Counted from the stretch's first letter, positions 26,966 through 36,783 are shown. The stretch is DNA of 63,120 nt from Paralcaligenes ureilyticus (GCF_004346225.1 NZ_SMAJ01000002.1:427417-490536), one strand, 5' to 3'. Made by a program: numbers and translations. Notes: generated by a model from the letters alone, not told the origin.

Positions 26966-27511
26966 TCAGGCGGCAACCTCTTGTTTGCCCACCGCTTTTT
27001 TGCGCGGCGACAAAACCATTACCATCTGACGGCCTTCCAGCTTGGGCATGGCCTCGACCAGGCACACCTCGGACAAATCGTCACGCACGCGCTCAAGCAC
27101 TCGCATGCCCAGCTCTTGGTGAGCCATTTCGCGGCCGCGGAAACGCAAGGTGACCTTGGCCTTGTCGCCCTCGTCGATAAAGCGGCGCAAATTGCGCAGC
27201 TTCACCTGGTAGTCGCCTTCGTCGGTGCCCGGGCGGAACTTGACCTCTTTGACCTGTATGACCTTCTGTTTGGAACGCGCCTCTTGCTGACGCTTTTGCT
27301 CCTGGTACTTGAACTTGCCATAATCCATCAACCGGCAAACCGGCGGCTCTGCATTGGGGGCGATTTCGACCAGGTCGACTTCGCTTTGTTCTGCTAGATG
27401 GAGAGCATCCACGGTTTTTACAATACCCAACTGCTCGCCGTCTACTCCAATAAGCCGCACTTCTAAAGCACGGATTTCAGCGTTGATGTGATGAGGTTTT
27501 TCGGTAGCGAT
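26966..27511 (-). CDS. infC: Translation initiation factor IF-3 with AUC start codon
   Basis: 181 residues reading from an ATC at 27511: the N-terminus is [25 protein letters not shown] lies 8 bp upstream, and an in-frame TAA lies two codons before the ATC, so no ATG/GTG/TTG start can include this conserved N-terminus. The first such codon, a GTG, would cut into it. IF-3 genes use rare AUU/AUC starts, which lets IF-3 limit its own synthesis by rejecting non-AUG starts. N-domain ([25 protein letters not shown]) and C-domain ([21 protein letters not shown]) are complete. thrS ends 38 bp upstream. rpmI, the usual next gene, is displaced; gshB follows instead. Confidence 0.93.
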   Translation of the reverse strand: MATEKPHHINAEIRALEVRLIGVDGEQLGIVKTVDALHLAEQSEVDLVEIAPNAEPPVCRLMDYGKFKYQEQKRQQEARSKQKVIQVKEVKFRPGTDEGDYQVKLRNLRRFIDEGDKAKVTLRFRGREMAHQELGMRVLERVRDDLSEVCLVEAMPKLEGRQMVMVLSPRKKAVGKQEVAA

Positions 27512-27549
27512 GTCTTAAACTCCTAGAATTAATAAAAATAAGCTTTGGG

Positions 27550-29487
27550 TCAAACTTGACCGACATTACGCCGGTCTTTGATATCCTGCCGCAATCGGTC
27601 GGTAAAGTCGTTCAGGGGCATGACTCCCAGATCGACTCCGCCACGGCTGCGTACCGCCACCGTCGAGGCGGCGCGTTCTTTTTCGCCCACCACCAGAATG
27701 TACGGCACCTTTTGCATACTATGCTCCCTGATTTTACGGGTGATTTTTTCCCCACGCAAATCGGAAGACACCCTAAACCCTTGTTTTTTCAGGCTTCGGG
27801 CGATTTCGTCGGCATATTCGGCTGATGGATCGGAAATACAGCACACCACGGCCTGTTCGGGCGCCAGCCACGGCGGCATCGCCCCCGTGTAATTTTCGAT
27901 CAACATACCGATGAAACGCTCCAGCGACCCGAGAATGGCCCGATGCAGCATGACCGGCGCGCGCCGCTGGTCATTGGCATCGACATACTCAGCGCCCAGG
28001 CGTTGCGGCATCGAAAAATCAACCTGAATCGTGCCGCATTGCCATTGCCGCCCAATGGCGTCTTTCAGCGTGTACTCGACCTTGGGACCATAAAAAGCGC
28101 CCTCGCCCGGCGACACTTCAAATTGGCAATTCGTGCGGCTCAAGCTCTCCATCAGGGCGTGCTCAGCCTTGTCCCAGACCTCGTCGGAGCCGATGCGCTT
28201 GTCAGGCCGCGTCGCCACTTTATACAAAATGTCGGTAAAACCGAAATCGGCATAGACCTTTTGCAAAAGCGTTGTATATGCCGCGCACTCATCCTGCAGC
28301 TGCTCTTCGGTGCAGAAAATATGGCCGTCGTCTTGCGTAAAGCCGCGCACCCGCATCATGCCGTGCAAGGAACCCGAAGGTTCATTGCGATGGCACTGCC
28401 CAAACTCGCCGTACCGAATCGGCAGCTCGCGATAAGAGCGCAGCCCGGCATTGAAAATTTGGACATGGCCCGGGCAATTCATGGGTTTCAAGCCGTAGAC
28501 ACGGTTTTCCGACTCGGTCGTGAACATGTTTTCGGCGTAATTATCCCAATGGCCCGTCTTCTTCCACAAAGACAGATCGAGAATTTGCGGCGCCTTGACC
28601 TCTTGATAGCCATTATCCTGATAGACCGTGCGCATGTACTGCTCGACCTGCTGCCACAAAGCCCAACCCTTGGGATGCCAGAAAATCAGGCCCGGCGCCT
28701 CATCCTGGAAATGAAACAGATCCAGTTCGCGCCCCAGTTTGCGGTGGTCACGCTTTTCGGCCTCTTCCAGCATGATCAGATAAGCGGCCTGCTCTTCCTT
28801 GGTCGCCCACGCCGTTCCGTAAATGCGCTGGAGCATTTCGTTTTTGCTGTCGCCGCGCCAATAGGCGCCAGCCACCTTCATCAGCTTGAAGACCTTCAGC
28901 TTGCCGGTAGATGGCACGTGCGGGCCGCGGCACAGGTCAATAAAGTCGCCTTCGCGATACAGGCTGATAGGCTCGTTGGACGGTATGGCGCCAATGATTT
29001 CGGCTTTGTAGTGCTCCCCGATACTCTTGAAGAAAGCCACCGCGTCATCGCGCAACCACTCTTCGCGCGTTACGGGCTCATCTTTTTTAGCCAGTTCGGC
29101 CATCTTCTGTTCAATGCTCTCCAGATCCTCGGGCGTGAACGGGCGCTTATACGAAAAGTCGTAATAAAAGCCGTTTTCGATGGCCGGGCCGATAGTGACC
29201 TGGGCCTCCGGGAACAGGGACTTGACGGCATAGGCCAGCAAATGCGCTGTGGAATGACGGATCAAATCCAGGCCCGCCGCATCCTTGGCCGTAATAATGG
29301 CCAGGCCCGCGTCTTTTTCAATAAGAAAACTGGTGTCGACCAACCTGGGTTCAGCCCCCGCCACCGTCACACGCCCGGCCAGCGCGGCACGCCCCAGGCC
29401 CGCGCCTATGGATTGCGCAACATCGCTGACAGATACGGGGCCGGGAAACTCGCGCTGCGAGCCGTCGGGCAAGGTAATGTGAACCAT
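27550..29487 (-). CDS. thrS: Threonyl-tRNA synthetase
   Basis: 645 residues, full length. Domains in order: TGS (1-62, [21 protein letters not shown]), the editing SAD domain (about 70-235, with [16 protein letters not shown]), class II catalytic core (about 270-535; the zinc/catalytic region includes [36 protein letters not shown] and the motif 3 [15 protein letters not shown]) and C-terminal anticodon-binding domain. Upstream lies a Thr-rich leader ORF and a terminator-like hairpin, suggesting attenuation control. infC follows after 38 bp. Confidence 0.98.
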   Translation of the reverse strand: MVHITLPDGSQREFPGPVSVSDVAQSIGAGLGRAALAGRVTVAGAEPRLVDTSFLIEKDAGLAIITAKDAAGLDLIRHSTAHLLAYAVKSLFPEAQVTIGPAIENGFYYDFSYKRPFTPEDLESIEQKMAELAKKDEPVTREEWLRDDAVAFFKSIGEHYKAEIIGAIPSNEPISLYREGDFIDLCRGPHVPSTGKLKVFKLMKVAGAYWRGDSKNEMLQRIYGTAWATKEEQAAYLIMLEEAEKRDHRKLGRELDLFHFQDEAPGLIFWHPKGWALWQQVEQYMRTVYQDNGYQEVKAPQILDLSLWKKTGHWDNYAENMFTTESENRVYGLKPMNCPGHVQIFNAGLRSYRELPIRYGEFGQCHRNEPSGSLHGMMRVRGFTQDDGHIFCTEEQLQDECAAYTTLLQKVYADFGFTDILYKVATRPDKRIGSDEVWDKAEHALMESLSRTNCQFEVSPGEGAFYGPKVEYTLKDAIGRQWQCGTIQVDFSMPQRLGAEYVDANDQRRAPVMLHRAILGSLERFIGMLIENYTGAMPPWLAPEQAVVCCISDPSAEYADEIARSLKKQGFRVSSDLRGEKITRKIREHSMQKVPYILVVGEKERAASTVAVRSRGGVDLGVMPLNDFTDRLRQDIKDRRNVGQV

Positions 29488-29506
29488 AAATTATCCTGAA
29501 AAACAA

Positions 29507-29530
29507 AATACGCGGCCCTGGCCGCGTATT
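29507..29530 (-). terminator. Attenuator terminator hairpin before thrS
   Basis: Perfect 11-bp inverted repeat on the minus strand: AATACGCGGCC, a 2-nt loop, then its complement, followed by TTGTTTTT. It ends about 20 bp before the thrS ATG. The T-run follows only on the minus strand, so it acts on transcripts entering thrS. It lies 47 bp after the leader peptide stop. Confidence 0.82.
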
Positions 29531-29577
29531 GTGGAGACTTGAATGAGCTATTTGGCTGATGCACGATACGCTAGCGG

Positions 29578-29622
29578 CTACAACGGAGTCCGGGTAGTAG
29601 TTCGCGTGGCGTTTGAATTCAT
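29578..29622 (-). CDS. Threonine-rich leader peptide of thrS (candidate attenuator)
   Basis: A 14-codon ORF, MNSNATRTTTRTPL, with five threonine codons (ACG, ACT, ACT, ACC, ACT) at positions 6, 8, 9, 10 and 12. The minus-strand sequence GCGTAT at 29571-29566, just after its TAG stop, is complementary to ATACGC in the first arm of the terminator at 29507-29530. A ribosome stalled on the Thr codons would leave GCGTAT free to break the terminator; one reaching the stop would cover it. That is the classical attenuation geometry. The ribosome-binding site is weak. Confidence 0.65.
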   Translation of the reverse strand: MNSNATRTTTRTPL

Positions 29623-29822
29623 ATCAATTTTGTACCGTTGTGTGTTGTTTTAGTGTAACACCGGAACCTTGCGGGTTCCGCCTTCCATAGGGCTAAGCCG
29701 GTCAAAAGCGGGTTTTTTCGTGCGATCTGTTGTGAAAAAGCCGATTATTCGTGGATGGTGCATGCGGTGTGTTCATAGGCGGCGCATATTGCGCATTCAT
29801 ATGCTGGGTACATTGCGACGAT

Positions 29823-29889
29823 GGCAGCCACAAGGGCTGCCGCTACAAGCTGCGGATACGTTTTTGTAGCGGCAGCCCTTGTGGCTGCC
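29823..29889. repeat. REPIN-like pair, both arms class A
   Basis: Forward 29823-29847 and reverse 29865-29889, stem GGCAGCC/GGCTGCC, loop ACAAG, tail GCTACA. The spacer contains GCGGATACGTTTT, which recurs in other pairs. It lies in the 396-bp stretch 29623-30018 between the thrS leader and tRNA-Val, which otherwise holds a small hairpin (GGAACC/GGTTCC at about 29662-29678) and no gene I can support. Confidence 0.92.
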
Positions 29890-30018
29890 ATTTTCGCCAA
29901 TACACAAACACCCGCCGACCAATACACAAACACCCGCTGCCAACAACTACGACCACCACTCGCCAGCCGGGCTTTTTGACAAACCCGCCGCAAATGGGCT
30001 AGAATCTTCTGCTCTTTA

Positions 30019-30095
30019 AGGCGGTTAGCTCAGTTGGTTAGAGCGCTACGTTGACATCGTAGAGGTCGCTGGTTCGAACCCAGTACTGCCTACCA
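30019..30095 (+). tRNA. tRNA-Val (anticodon GAC)
   Basis: 77 nt including an encoded CCA. The acceptor stem AGGCGGT pairs with ACTGCCT (one G-U), the D arm is GCTCAGTTGGTTAGAGC, the anticodon stem CTACG/CGTAG encloses loop TTGACAT with anticodon GAC, and the T arm has TTCGAAC. It reads valine GUC/GUU codons. It is a single-gene unit. Confidence 0.96.
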
Positions 30096-30236
30096 TTACA
30101 TTCCTCAATGCGTCCCGTCCGGTCGCATTTCTCGACCAAAATTCCATAGCAGGCTCACGTGGCGAACACGGCCGCAATACGTCCGGGCAAGGCCTTACAC
30201 GGCGGGCCGGGCCAACAACGATCCGCGTTTTTACTA

Positions 30237-31028
30237 CTACAAAAACCACTTGGCCAGGCCGAGCAAAGTCGCAACGCCCCATGCCACCAACAGGACTCCG
30301 GCTCCGTAGCTGATCCAATGGCCGGCGGGCGCAAGTTTCTCGATCAGGACAAACAAAGCGAGGCCGCCGATCCACGCCAGGTTCATGACGCCGCCGACAA
30401 AGAGCAGCAGCATCAGCGACCCGCAGCATCCTACACAATAAATTCCGTGCCGAGAACCCATCCAGAATGCACCACCCACTCCCGGCCGCCAGTGCTCCGT
30501 GATGAACTCCAGCGGCGAGCGGCAGCGCCGCAGGCAGGCCTGTTTCAGCGGTGTCCACTGGCACAGGCCGACTGCGATCAGCACCGTGCCCGCCACGGCA
30601 ATGCTCGTCGTTTCCATCATGGACGAAACCAGCGCGGCACGCTCGAGCCCGAATTGAAGCGCCACGGCCGCCAGACTGAACGCCGCCCAGACAACCGCAT
30701 AGCCAAAAACAAAGGCACTTGAAGCGGCGACCAATGCGTTTCCTTTGCCCCGGCGCCGCGCAATGACGCCATAAAGCAGAATGGTCGGCGCGGCGCTCGG
30801 CAGCATCATGGCGACCATCATCACCGCCCACATGGCGAACACGAGAACCACATGGCCGAACGTCCACGGCCTCATGTTCATCGGCATCAGCATGCCGCCC
30901 ATCTCCTGCATCATCCCGGCGCCCATGAGCAGATACGCCCACGACAACAGAATCACCACCAGCAAGCCGGAGGCGACGACCACGCGGTCATGCCGCAGTG
31001 CCCATTCCATGAACGAGCCATCTGCCAT
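30237..31028 (-). CDS. DUF2182 integral membrane protein
   Basis: 263 residues with about seven membrane helices. Conserved-looking features are MWAVMMVAMMLPSAAPTILLY (M-rich helix, about 67-87), a W-x-P-L-K-x-x-C-L-x-x-C motif (WTPLKQACLRRCRSPLEF) and a C-terminal GIYCVGCCGSLMLLLFVGGVMNLAW. The methionines and cysteines suggest metal handling; DUF2182 has been labelled a predicted metal-binding membrane protein. Function is unknown. It directly follows the DUF1326 gene with no gap, a partnership I know from other proteobacteria. Confidence 0.85.
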   Translation of the reverse strand: MADGSFMEWALRHDRVVVASGLLVVILLSWAYLLMGAGMMQEMGGMLMPMNMRPWTFGHVVLVFAMWAVMMVAMMLPSAAPTILLYGVIARRRGKGNALVAASSAFVFGYAVVWAAFSLAAVALQFGLERAALVSSMMETTSIAVAGTVLIAVGLCQWTPLKQACLRRCRSPLEFITEHWRPGVGGAFWMGSRHGIYCVGCCGSLMLLLFVGGVMNLAWIGGLALFVLIEKLAPAGHWISYGAGVLLVAWGVATLLGLAKWFL

Positions 31029-31661
31029 TCAGGCCTCGACCCCTTGCGGCGTTTGCACGACGTGAGCCAGCGTGCTGTGCCCGCCCCGCATCTCGAACTT
31101 GATCGCCCCAGTGCTCTGGATATTGGACGAAGCGACTTCGCCCATGCGGTGTTCGAAGCCGGCCGGCATCACGACCTGAATGCGGTGCGCTGCACCGGTC
31201 ACCGGGTTCTTGATCGGTTCAACTTCGGTTTCGAGCACGCCCGGAATGGTCAGATGCGCAGTACGGGCTGCCTGGTCAAACTGGAACGTGACGGGAGCGA
31301 AGATCGGGTCGTGCATCTTGGTCACAATGAGACTGAAGATATTGAACAGCGTCCCTTCCGCCGAGTTTTCCCCCGACAGGATGTTGAACAACGCCTCGCG
31401 CTGCGCCGCGCTGGCCCGCTCGTCGATAATCGGTTGCAGTTGTCCGTTACCTTCGTGCAGTGCACCGGGGAAGGACACCACCACGAAAAAGCTCAACCCA
31501 TCCAAACTTGTGCTATTGAAATGCCCCTTCGTGATGCGCATGCCCGCAAGGCCTTGGCAGTTACCCGCGGTCGGCCTTGCATTGAAATCGCAGGGGCAAC
31601 CGTATGCACAAGTACAATTCTTGATCCATTCGCCTTCGAGGCGCCAATTCGCGTATGCCAT
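31029..31661 (-). CDS. DUF1326 protein
   Basis: 210 residues without a signal peptide or membrane helix. The N-terminal motif WIKNCTCAYGCPCDFNARPT has three cysteines in C-x-C-x4-C-x-C-like spacing, a plausible metal or cluster site; the rest looks beta-rich. Function is unknown. Its stop touches the start of the DUF2182 gene, so the two form an operon. It reads away from queC, with a 253-bp gap holding one REP unit. Confidence 0.85.
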   Translation of the reverse strand: MAYANWRLEGEWIKNCTCAYGCPCDFNARPTAGNCQGLAGMRITKGHFNSTSLDGLSFFVVVSFPGALHEGNGQLQPIIDERASAAQREALFNILSGENSAEGTLFNIFSLIVTKMHDPIFAPVTFQFDQAARTAHLTIPGVLETEVEPIKNPVTGAAHRIQVVMPAGFEHRMGEVASSNIQSTGAIKFEMRGGHSTLAHVVQTPQGVEA

Positions 31662-31831
31662 ATCGTTCTCCCGTAAGGGTATGTGGGCAAATCAAAAAGG
31701 TTAGTCAAGATAGACCTATGCATTCTTTTAGCATAAAGAACTTTGCGGTTGAGAACTCTTTAGGCTTAGGCCAAAAGTACTAGAAAATGGGCTTCCTCCT
31801 GGTCACAGGCGCGCACACTCGCCGCTACAAT

Positions 31832-31856
31832 GGCACCCACAAGGGGTGCCGCTACA
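31832..31856 (+). repeat. Single class B REP unit upstream of queC
   Basis: One forward unit (stem GGCACCC/GGGTGCC, loop ACAAG, tail GCTACA). No inverted partner is seen, only a tail fragment (GCCGCTACA) at 31821-31829. It lies 58 bp before the queC ATG in the divergent gap. Confidence 0.88.
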
Positions 31857-31914
31857 GGCATATGAGCCGAATTTTCGTAACAAACAGAAATTCCCGTAAC
31901 AAATAGATCATCCT

Positions 31915-32622
31915 ATGCACACTAAAGCACTTGTATTGTTTTCCGGAGGCCAGGACTCCACCACTTGTCTTGCCTGGGCCCTGAAACACTACGCTCATGT
32001 CGAAACAGTGGGTTTCGATTACGGTCAGCGGCATTCCGTCGAGCTCGAATGCCGGCGCACCATTCTTTCGAAAATACGCACCGACTATCCAGAGTGGGCC
32101 TCGCGTCTCGCCGACGACCACCTGATCGATCTCCATGTCCTGGGCGATATCAGCGATACCGCGCTGACCAGGGAAGCCGGCATCGCTTTCGAGAAAAATG
32201 GCCTTCCCAATACCTTTGTTCCCGGCAGAAATCTCCTGTTTTTTACCTTTGCGGCTACCATCGCCTATCGCCGAGACCTATCGGTGCTGGTCGGAGGGAT
32301 GTGCGAAACCGACTACTCGGGCTACCCGGACTGCCGCGACACCACGCTGAAATCTCTGCAAGCAAGCCTGAACCTGGGTATGGACAAGCCCCTGGTCATC
32401 GAGACGCCGCTGATGTGGCTGGACAAACGGCAAACCTGGCTTATGGCCGAGCAACTGGGCGGTAAGGAATTCGTAGGGCTGATCTGCGAAGACACCCACA
32501 CCTGCTACCTCGGAGACCGCAGCACCCGTCACGCCTGGGGCTATGGTTGCGGCATATGCCCGGCATGCGAATTGCGGGCAAACGGATTCAAGGCGTATGC
32601 GGCCGAGCCTGCCCCCGACTAA
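31915..32622 (+). CDS. queC: 7-cyano-7-deazaguanine (preQ0) synthase
   Basis: 235 residues. It converts carboxy-deazaguanine to preQ0 with ATP and ammonia, a step to queuosine. The PP-loop [16 protein letters not shown] is at about 8-23; FDYGQRH follows; the C-terminal zinc site is formed by cysteines in CYLGDRS and [10 protein letters not shown]. No other queuosine gene is adjacent. Its stop overlaps that of the convergent potI-like gene by 4 bp. I see no preQ1 riboswitch in front of it. Confidence 0.96.
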   Translation: MHTKALVLFSGGQDSTTCLAWALKHYAHVETVGFDYGQRHSVELECRRTILSKIRTDYPEWASRLADDHLIDLHVLGDISDTALTREAGIAFEKNGLPNTFVPGRNLLFFTFAATIAYRRDLSVLVGGMCETDYSGYPDCRDTTLKSLQASLNLGMDKPLVIETPLMWLDKRQTWLMAEQLGGKEFVGLICEDTHTCYLGDRSTRHAWGYGCGICPACELRANGFKAYAAEPAPD

Positions 32623-33425
32623 TTAGCCGGCGGCTTGCGCCACTGCATGCGATTGGCCACGACGACAAAAATACCGACGACCAGAATAAACAAAGTGGCC
32701 AGGGCGTTGACCTCGGGACGCAGCCCCAAGCGCACCCGCGAAAACACCTCGAGCGGCAGAGTGGTATAGCCGGGCCCGGACAAAAAAGAGGCTATCACCA
32801 CATCGTCGAGCGACAAGGTAAATGACAACAGCCACGCGGCGGCCAGCGCCGGGGCGATCAAGGGCACGGTAATGACAAAAAACACCTTGAGCGGGGAGGC
32901 TCCCAAATCCAGGGCGGCTTCCTCCAGGGAACGGTCCAGATCGCGTATGCGAGCCTGAATGATGACCGCCACATAGGCTACGCACATTGTGGTGTGCCCG
33001 ACCCAGATCGTAAACATGCCATTGCCATCGGGCCAGCCCAGCACCTTGCTCATTTCCACGAACATGAGCAGCAGCGAGATACCCAGCACTACGTCGGGAA
33101 TGACCAGAGGAGCGCTCAGCATGCCTATATACAAGGCAAATCCCCGGAACCGCCCCATCCGCACCAGCACATAGGCGGCCCAGGTTCCAATCACCATCGC
33201 CGCTGTGGCGGTCAACGTCGCAATCTGCAACGATAGCCACGCGGCGCTGAGCAGAGCCTCATCGTGAAACAGCTGGTGATACCACTTAAAGGAAAACCCG
33301 GACCAGGATGTCATCAACGACGATCCGTTGAAGGAAAACCCCATCAGGCACAAAATAGGCACATACAGAAAAAGGTAGCCCAGCGTCAGGACCAAGGCGC
33401 GCCAGGCGCGATTACGTGGCCTCAT
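32619..33425 (-). CDS. potI: Polyamine ABC permease, PotI-like
   Basis: 268 residues, six membrane helices, with the inner-membrane permease loop [31 protein letters not shown] (EAA motif, about 170-200). With PotH-like permease it forms the transport path for putrescine or related amines. It overlaps the PotH-like gene by 4 bp and is last in a potF-G-H-I operon ordered as in E. coli. It ends 4 bp into queC's stop on the other strand. Confidence 0.9.
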   Translation of the reverse strand: MRPRNRAWRALVLTLGYLFLYVPILCLMGFSFNGSSLMTSWSGFSFKWYHQLFHDEALLSAAWLSLQIATLTATAAMVIGTWAAYVLVRMGRFRGFALYIGMLSAPLVIPDVVLGISLLLMFVEMSKVLGWPDGNGMFTIWVGHTTMCVAYVAVIIQARIRDLDRSLEEAALDLGASPLKVFFVITVPLIAPALAAAWLLSFTLSLDDVVIASFLSGPGYTTLPLEVFSRVRLGLRPEVNALATLFILVVGIFVVVANRMQWRKPPAN

Positions 33426-34342
33426 GGCTCCCCCCGGCGCTCGGCTTCAAGCTGCCTGACCTGGTTGTATTGGAACAGCGCCAGTGGCACCAGCAGCAAC
33501 AGCACCATGACGCAGGTTATGGCCGCCGCCATGGGCCAATCGGCATTGTTAAAGAATTCCGTCCACATGACACGGCCCATCATGAGCGTATTGGCGCCCC
33601 CCAACATCTCGGGAATCACGTATTCGCCCACCGCCGGGATAAACACCAGCATTGCCCCCGCAATAACACCAGGCATCGACAGCGGCAAGGTGACACGCAA
33701 AAACGCCCGCCAGGGCTTCGCACCCAGATCGTAGGCGGCTTCAAGCAGGCGTTCATCGAGCTTCACCAGATTGGCATACAAAGGCAAAATAAAAAACGGC
33801 AGATACGCGTAGACCAAGCCAATGTAGACCGCCAGATCCGTACGATAGATTTCAAGCGGCGTCTTGATAAGCCCCAGCCACAGCAATACCTTGTTGAGCA
33901 AGCCGTCGTTGCGCAGAATCCCCACCCAGGCGTAAACACGCAACAGCAGCGAAGTCCAGAAAGGCAATATCACGCCCAGCAGCAGCACATTGCGGACAGC
34001 CGGATTGGACCGGGCTATGCAATAGGCCATGGGGTAACCGATCAGAGCACAGCAAAGAGTCGTAATCGCCGCAATCTTGACTGAACTCAAATAGGTTGCA
34101 ATATACAGGCTGTCGCTGAACAACAAGGCGTAGCCGCGTAAATGCAAAGCGATCGACAGCGTGTGATCTTTCAGTTCCACCAGGGAGGTATAAGGCGGAA
34201 TTCCGAACTTCAGGTCGGCGAAGCTGATTTTAAAAACCAGCACAAACGGCAGCAGCAAAAACAGCAGCAGCCAGACAAAAGGCGGCGCAACCACCAATGA
34301 GTGCCTCGACCACCACGCGCGGCGACGCAGCAGGCTCTTCAC
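33422..34342 (-). CDS. potH: Polyamine ABC permease, PotH-like
   Basis: 306 residues, six membrane helices, EAA loop LLEAAYDLGAKPWRAFLRVTLPLSMPG (about 203-229). It pairs with the PotI-like subunit. Both its ends overlap neighbouring genes by 4 bp (ATGA), so the operon is tightly coupled. The N-terminus SLVVAPPFVWLLLFLLLPFVLVFKISFAD fits the PotH/PotB group. Confidence 0.9.
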   Translation of the reverse strand: MKSLLRRRAWWSRHSLVVAPPFVWLLLFLLLPFVLVFKISFADLKFGIPPYTSLVELKDHTLSIALHLRGYALLFSDSLYIATYLSSVKIAAITTLCCALIGYPMAYCIARSNPAVRNVLLLGVILPFWTSLLLRVYAWVGILRNDGLLNKVLLWLGLIKTPLEIYRTDLAVYIGLVYAYLPFFILPLYANLVKLDERLLEAAYDLGAKPWRAFLRVTLPLSMPGVIAGAMLVFIPAVGEYVIPEMLGGANTLMMGRVMWTEFFNNADWPMAAAITCVMVLLLLVPLALFQYNQVRQLEAERRGEP

Positions 34343-35466
34343 GTTGGCAACACCGTGGCGCTGTCGTTGGCCCAGCTCACGAACACTTCCTCATCGATGC
34401 CTGGCGCATCGGCCTGGGCCAGCGTCATGCCGGGCACGCTCGCGTTAATCACCAGGCCGGAATCGAGACGGATCTGATATAGCGCATAACTGCCCAGCCA
34501 CGCCACATGGCTCACCATGCCATGCCCCCAATTGAATTCGGCTGCAGGCTGCTGGCGCAATACACGCATCTGCTCAGGCCGCACCGAAACATGCACTTGC
34601 ATGCCCAGAGGTTCGCTGATGCCATGGCTGACGTACAGGGGACGCATAAGGTCGGCGCTTTCGATCAGCACATGGTCGGACTCATCGACGATGATCGTGC
34701 CGCTGAAAAAATTGGTCGACCCGATAAAACCAGCGACGAAACGCGAATTGGGAAACGCGTATACATCGTGCGGCGTGCCGCACTGGACGATCTGCCCTTC
34801 GGTCATGACCGCCAGCCGATTGGCCATGGTCATGGCCTCTTCCTGATCGTGCGTCACGATAATGCAGGTCACCCCGACCTGCTCGAGAATCTTGACCAGT
34901 TCGATTTGGGTTTTTTGACGTATCTGTTTATCCAGCGCCGACATGGGCTCGTCGAGCAAAAGCAGCTTGGGGCGTTTGATCAGGCTGCGCGCGAGCGCCA
35001 CCCGCTGCTGCTGGCCGCCCGACAGTTGCTGCGGCTTGCGGCGTGAAAAGCCGGCCATCTGCACCAGATCCAGCGCCTCGAAAACCCGTTCGTGTATTTC
35101 GTTTTTAGGTATGCCTTCCTGCTTCAAGCCAAAAGCCACATTGGCCTCTACCGTCATATGCGGGAACAAGGCATAGGACTGGAACATCATGTTGACCGGC
35201 CGCCGGTACGGGGGAAGATCCGTGATGTCTTCGCCATCCAGATAAATCCGCCCCGAAGTCACGGCTTCGAAACCGGCCAACATGCGCAACAAGGTCGATT
35301 TGCCGCAACCGGAACTACCCAGCAAGGCAAACAGCTCATTGCGCTGCACAGACAAATCCACCGACTTCACGGCTACCGTGTCGCCGTAAATCTTGACCAG
35401 ATCGCTGACCCGGACGAACTCGTCCGGATCGGACGGCCGCGCATGCCCCGTCAACCGGCTGTCCAT
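34339..35466 (-). CDS. potG: Polyamine ABC ATPase, PotG-like
   Basis: 375 residues: an ATPase domain with Walker A GSSGCGKSTLL (about 52-62), signature [15 protein letters not shown] and Walker B LLLLDEPMSALD, then a C-terminal TOBE regulatory domain (about 285-370). It powers putrescine uptake on the cytosolic face. It lies 4 bp after the binding-protein gene and overlaps the PotH-like gene by 4 bp. Confidence 0.92.
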   Translation of the reverse strand: MDSRLTGHARPSDPDEFVRVSDLVKIYGDTVAVKSVDLSVQRNELFALLGSSGCGKSTLLRMLAGFEAVTSGRIYLDGEDITDLPPYRRPVNMMFQSYALFPHMTVEANVAFGLKQEGIPKNEIHERVFEALDLVQMAGFSRRKPQQLSGGQQQRVALARSLIKRPKLLLLDEPMSALDKQIRQKTQIELVKILEQVGVTCIIVTHDQEEAMTMANRLAVMTEGQIVQCGTPHDVYAFPNSRFVAGFIGSTNFFSGTIIVDESDHVLIESADLMRPLYVSHGISEPLGMQVHVSVRPEQMRVLRQQPAAEFNWGHGMVSHVAWLGSYALYQIRLDSGLVINASVPGMTLAQADAPGIDEEVFVSWANDSATVLPT

Positions 35467-35470
35467 ATGC

Positions 35471-36571
35471 CTAGCGGCCCGACTTGAGTTCGGCCCACAT
35501 GCGTGTTTGAAGCCGTTGGATCGCCAGGGGCTGCGGTTTGATTACAAACAGGGTCTTGGCTACGTCTGGTGGCGGGTAGATCATGGGGTTATCGGCGACT
35601 TCCTTCCGTACGTATTTGCGCGCCTCTTTATTGGCATTGGGATAAAACATGGTGTTGGTAATGGCCGCATGCACCTGCGGAGTTTCGATGTAATTGATGA
35701 ATGCCAGGGCCTCGGCAACATGAGGAGCGTCCTTCGGGATGGCCATGGTGTCGAACCAGGCAGGCGCGCCGCCATTGGGAATGTAGTAGTTGATGTCGTA
35801 GGCCTTTTTGGCCTCTTGAGCCCGGTGGCGTGCAATCAATACATCGCCGGAATAGCCGTAAACCATGCACAGGTCGCCGCCCGCCAATTCGTCGATATAG
35901 CCCGACGAACTGAACTGCCGGATATACGGGCGTATTTTTTTCAGCAAATCGAGCGCCGCCTTATAGTCCTCCGGGTTGCTGCTGTTGGGATCCTTGCCCA
36001 GATAGTGCAGGACGGCCGGAAATACCTGGGCCGCTTCGTCCAGCATCGAAATGCCGCAAGCCTTGAGCTTTGCCGCATTTTCCGGCTTGAACAGCATATC
36101 CCAGCTGCCCAGCGGCGCATCGGCACCCATAATCTCCTTGACCTTGGTGATGTTGTAACCCAGGCCATCTGTGCCATAGCCCCAAGGCACCAAATACTGA
36201 TTGCCCGGATCGACTTTGGCCACCAGCGCCATGATATCGGGATCCAGGTATTTCAGATTGGGCATCTTCGTCTTATCGAGCTTCTGAAAAATGCCGCCTT
36301 CAATCTGGCGCGCGGCATAATTAGTGGTAGGCACCACCACGTCATAGCCTGATTTACCTGCCAGCAATTTGGCCTGCAACGTATCGTTGCTATCGTAGAC
36401 ATCGTAGTGAACCTTGATGCCTGTCGTTTTTTCAAACCCCGAAATCGTGTCCGGTGCGGTATATTCCGCCCAGTTGTACACATTGACTACCCTATCCTGG
36501 GCGAACGACACGCCAGCCAGCATGGCCATTGCAGCACCCATTACCAATCGCGGCATCAAACAGAACCTCAT
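35471..36571 (-). CDS. potF: Periplasmic putrescine-binding protein, PotF-like
   Basis: 366 residues from the ATG at 36571 (GGAGG upstream); the frame is open further but without a ribosome site. The signal peptide is MRFCLMPRLVMGAAMAMLAGVSFAQ, then RVVNVYNWAEYTAPDTISGFEKTTGIKVHYDVYDSND, the N-lobe of PotD/PotF proteins. It delivers a polyamine to the PotHI pore. First gene of the operon; the 212-bp divergent gap to the ClC gene carries a GCCGGGC/GCCCGGC hairpin at 36663-36682. Confidence 0.92.
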   Translation of the reverse strand: MRFCLMPRLVMGAAMAMLAGVSFAQDRVVNVYNWAEYTAPDTISGFEKTTGIKVHYDVYDSNDTLQAKLLAGKSGYDVVVPTTNYAARQIEGGIFQKLDKTKMPNLKYLDPDIMALVAKVDPGNQYLVPWGYGTDGLGYNITKVKEIMGADAPLGSWDMLFKPENAAKLKACGISMLDEAAQVFPAVLHYLGKDPNSSNPEDYKAALDLLKKIRPYIRQFSSSGYIDELAGGDLCMVYGYSGDVLIARHRAQEAKKAYDINYYIPNGGAPAWFDTMAIPKDAPHVAEALAFINYIETPQVHAAITNTMFYPNANKEARKYVRKEVADNPMIYPPPDVAKTLFVIKPQPLAIQRLQTRMWAELKSGR

Positions 36572-36783
36572 CGCAAGAGCCCTCCGGCTATAAAACAAAG
36601 CACGAAAAACCGTGATGATAAAGCCTTTTAGGTTCAATGTTGGATTTTTTAACGCGCAACATGCCGGGCCGACCCGCCCGGCTGCGCATTGCAATGCCGC
36701 AACGGATTACGGAACTGTACAATTGACCGCCCACAACAAATATGGTCGAACCTGACGATAATCTCCACAAGGTGTAAAACTCG

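Noticed and set aside
27943-29499. 518-residue plus-strand ORF opposite thrS
   Set aside because: Antisense to thrS and without domain signatures.
30046-30942. 298-residue minus-strand ORF beginning beyond DUF2182
   Set aside because: It is another frame of the DUF2182 gene and runs into tRNA-Val.
31662-31914. preQ1 riboswitch before queC
   Set aside because: I looked for a short C-rich hairpin with an A-rich tail before the start and saw only a REP unit.
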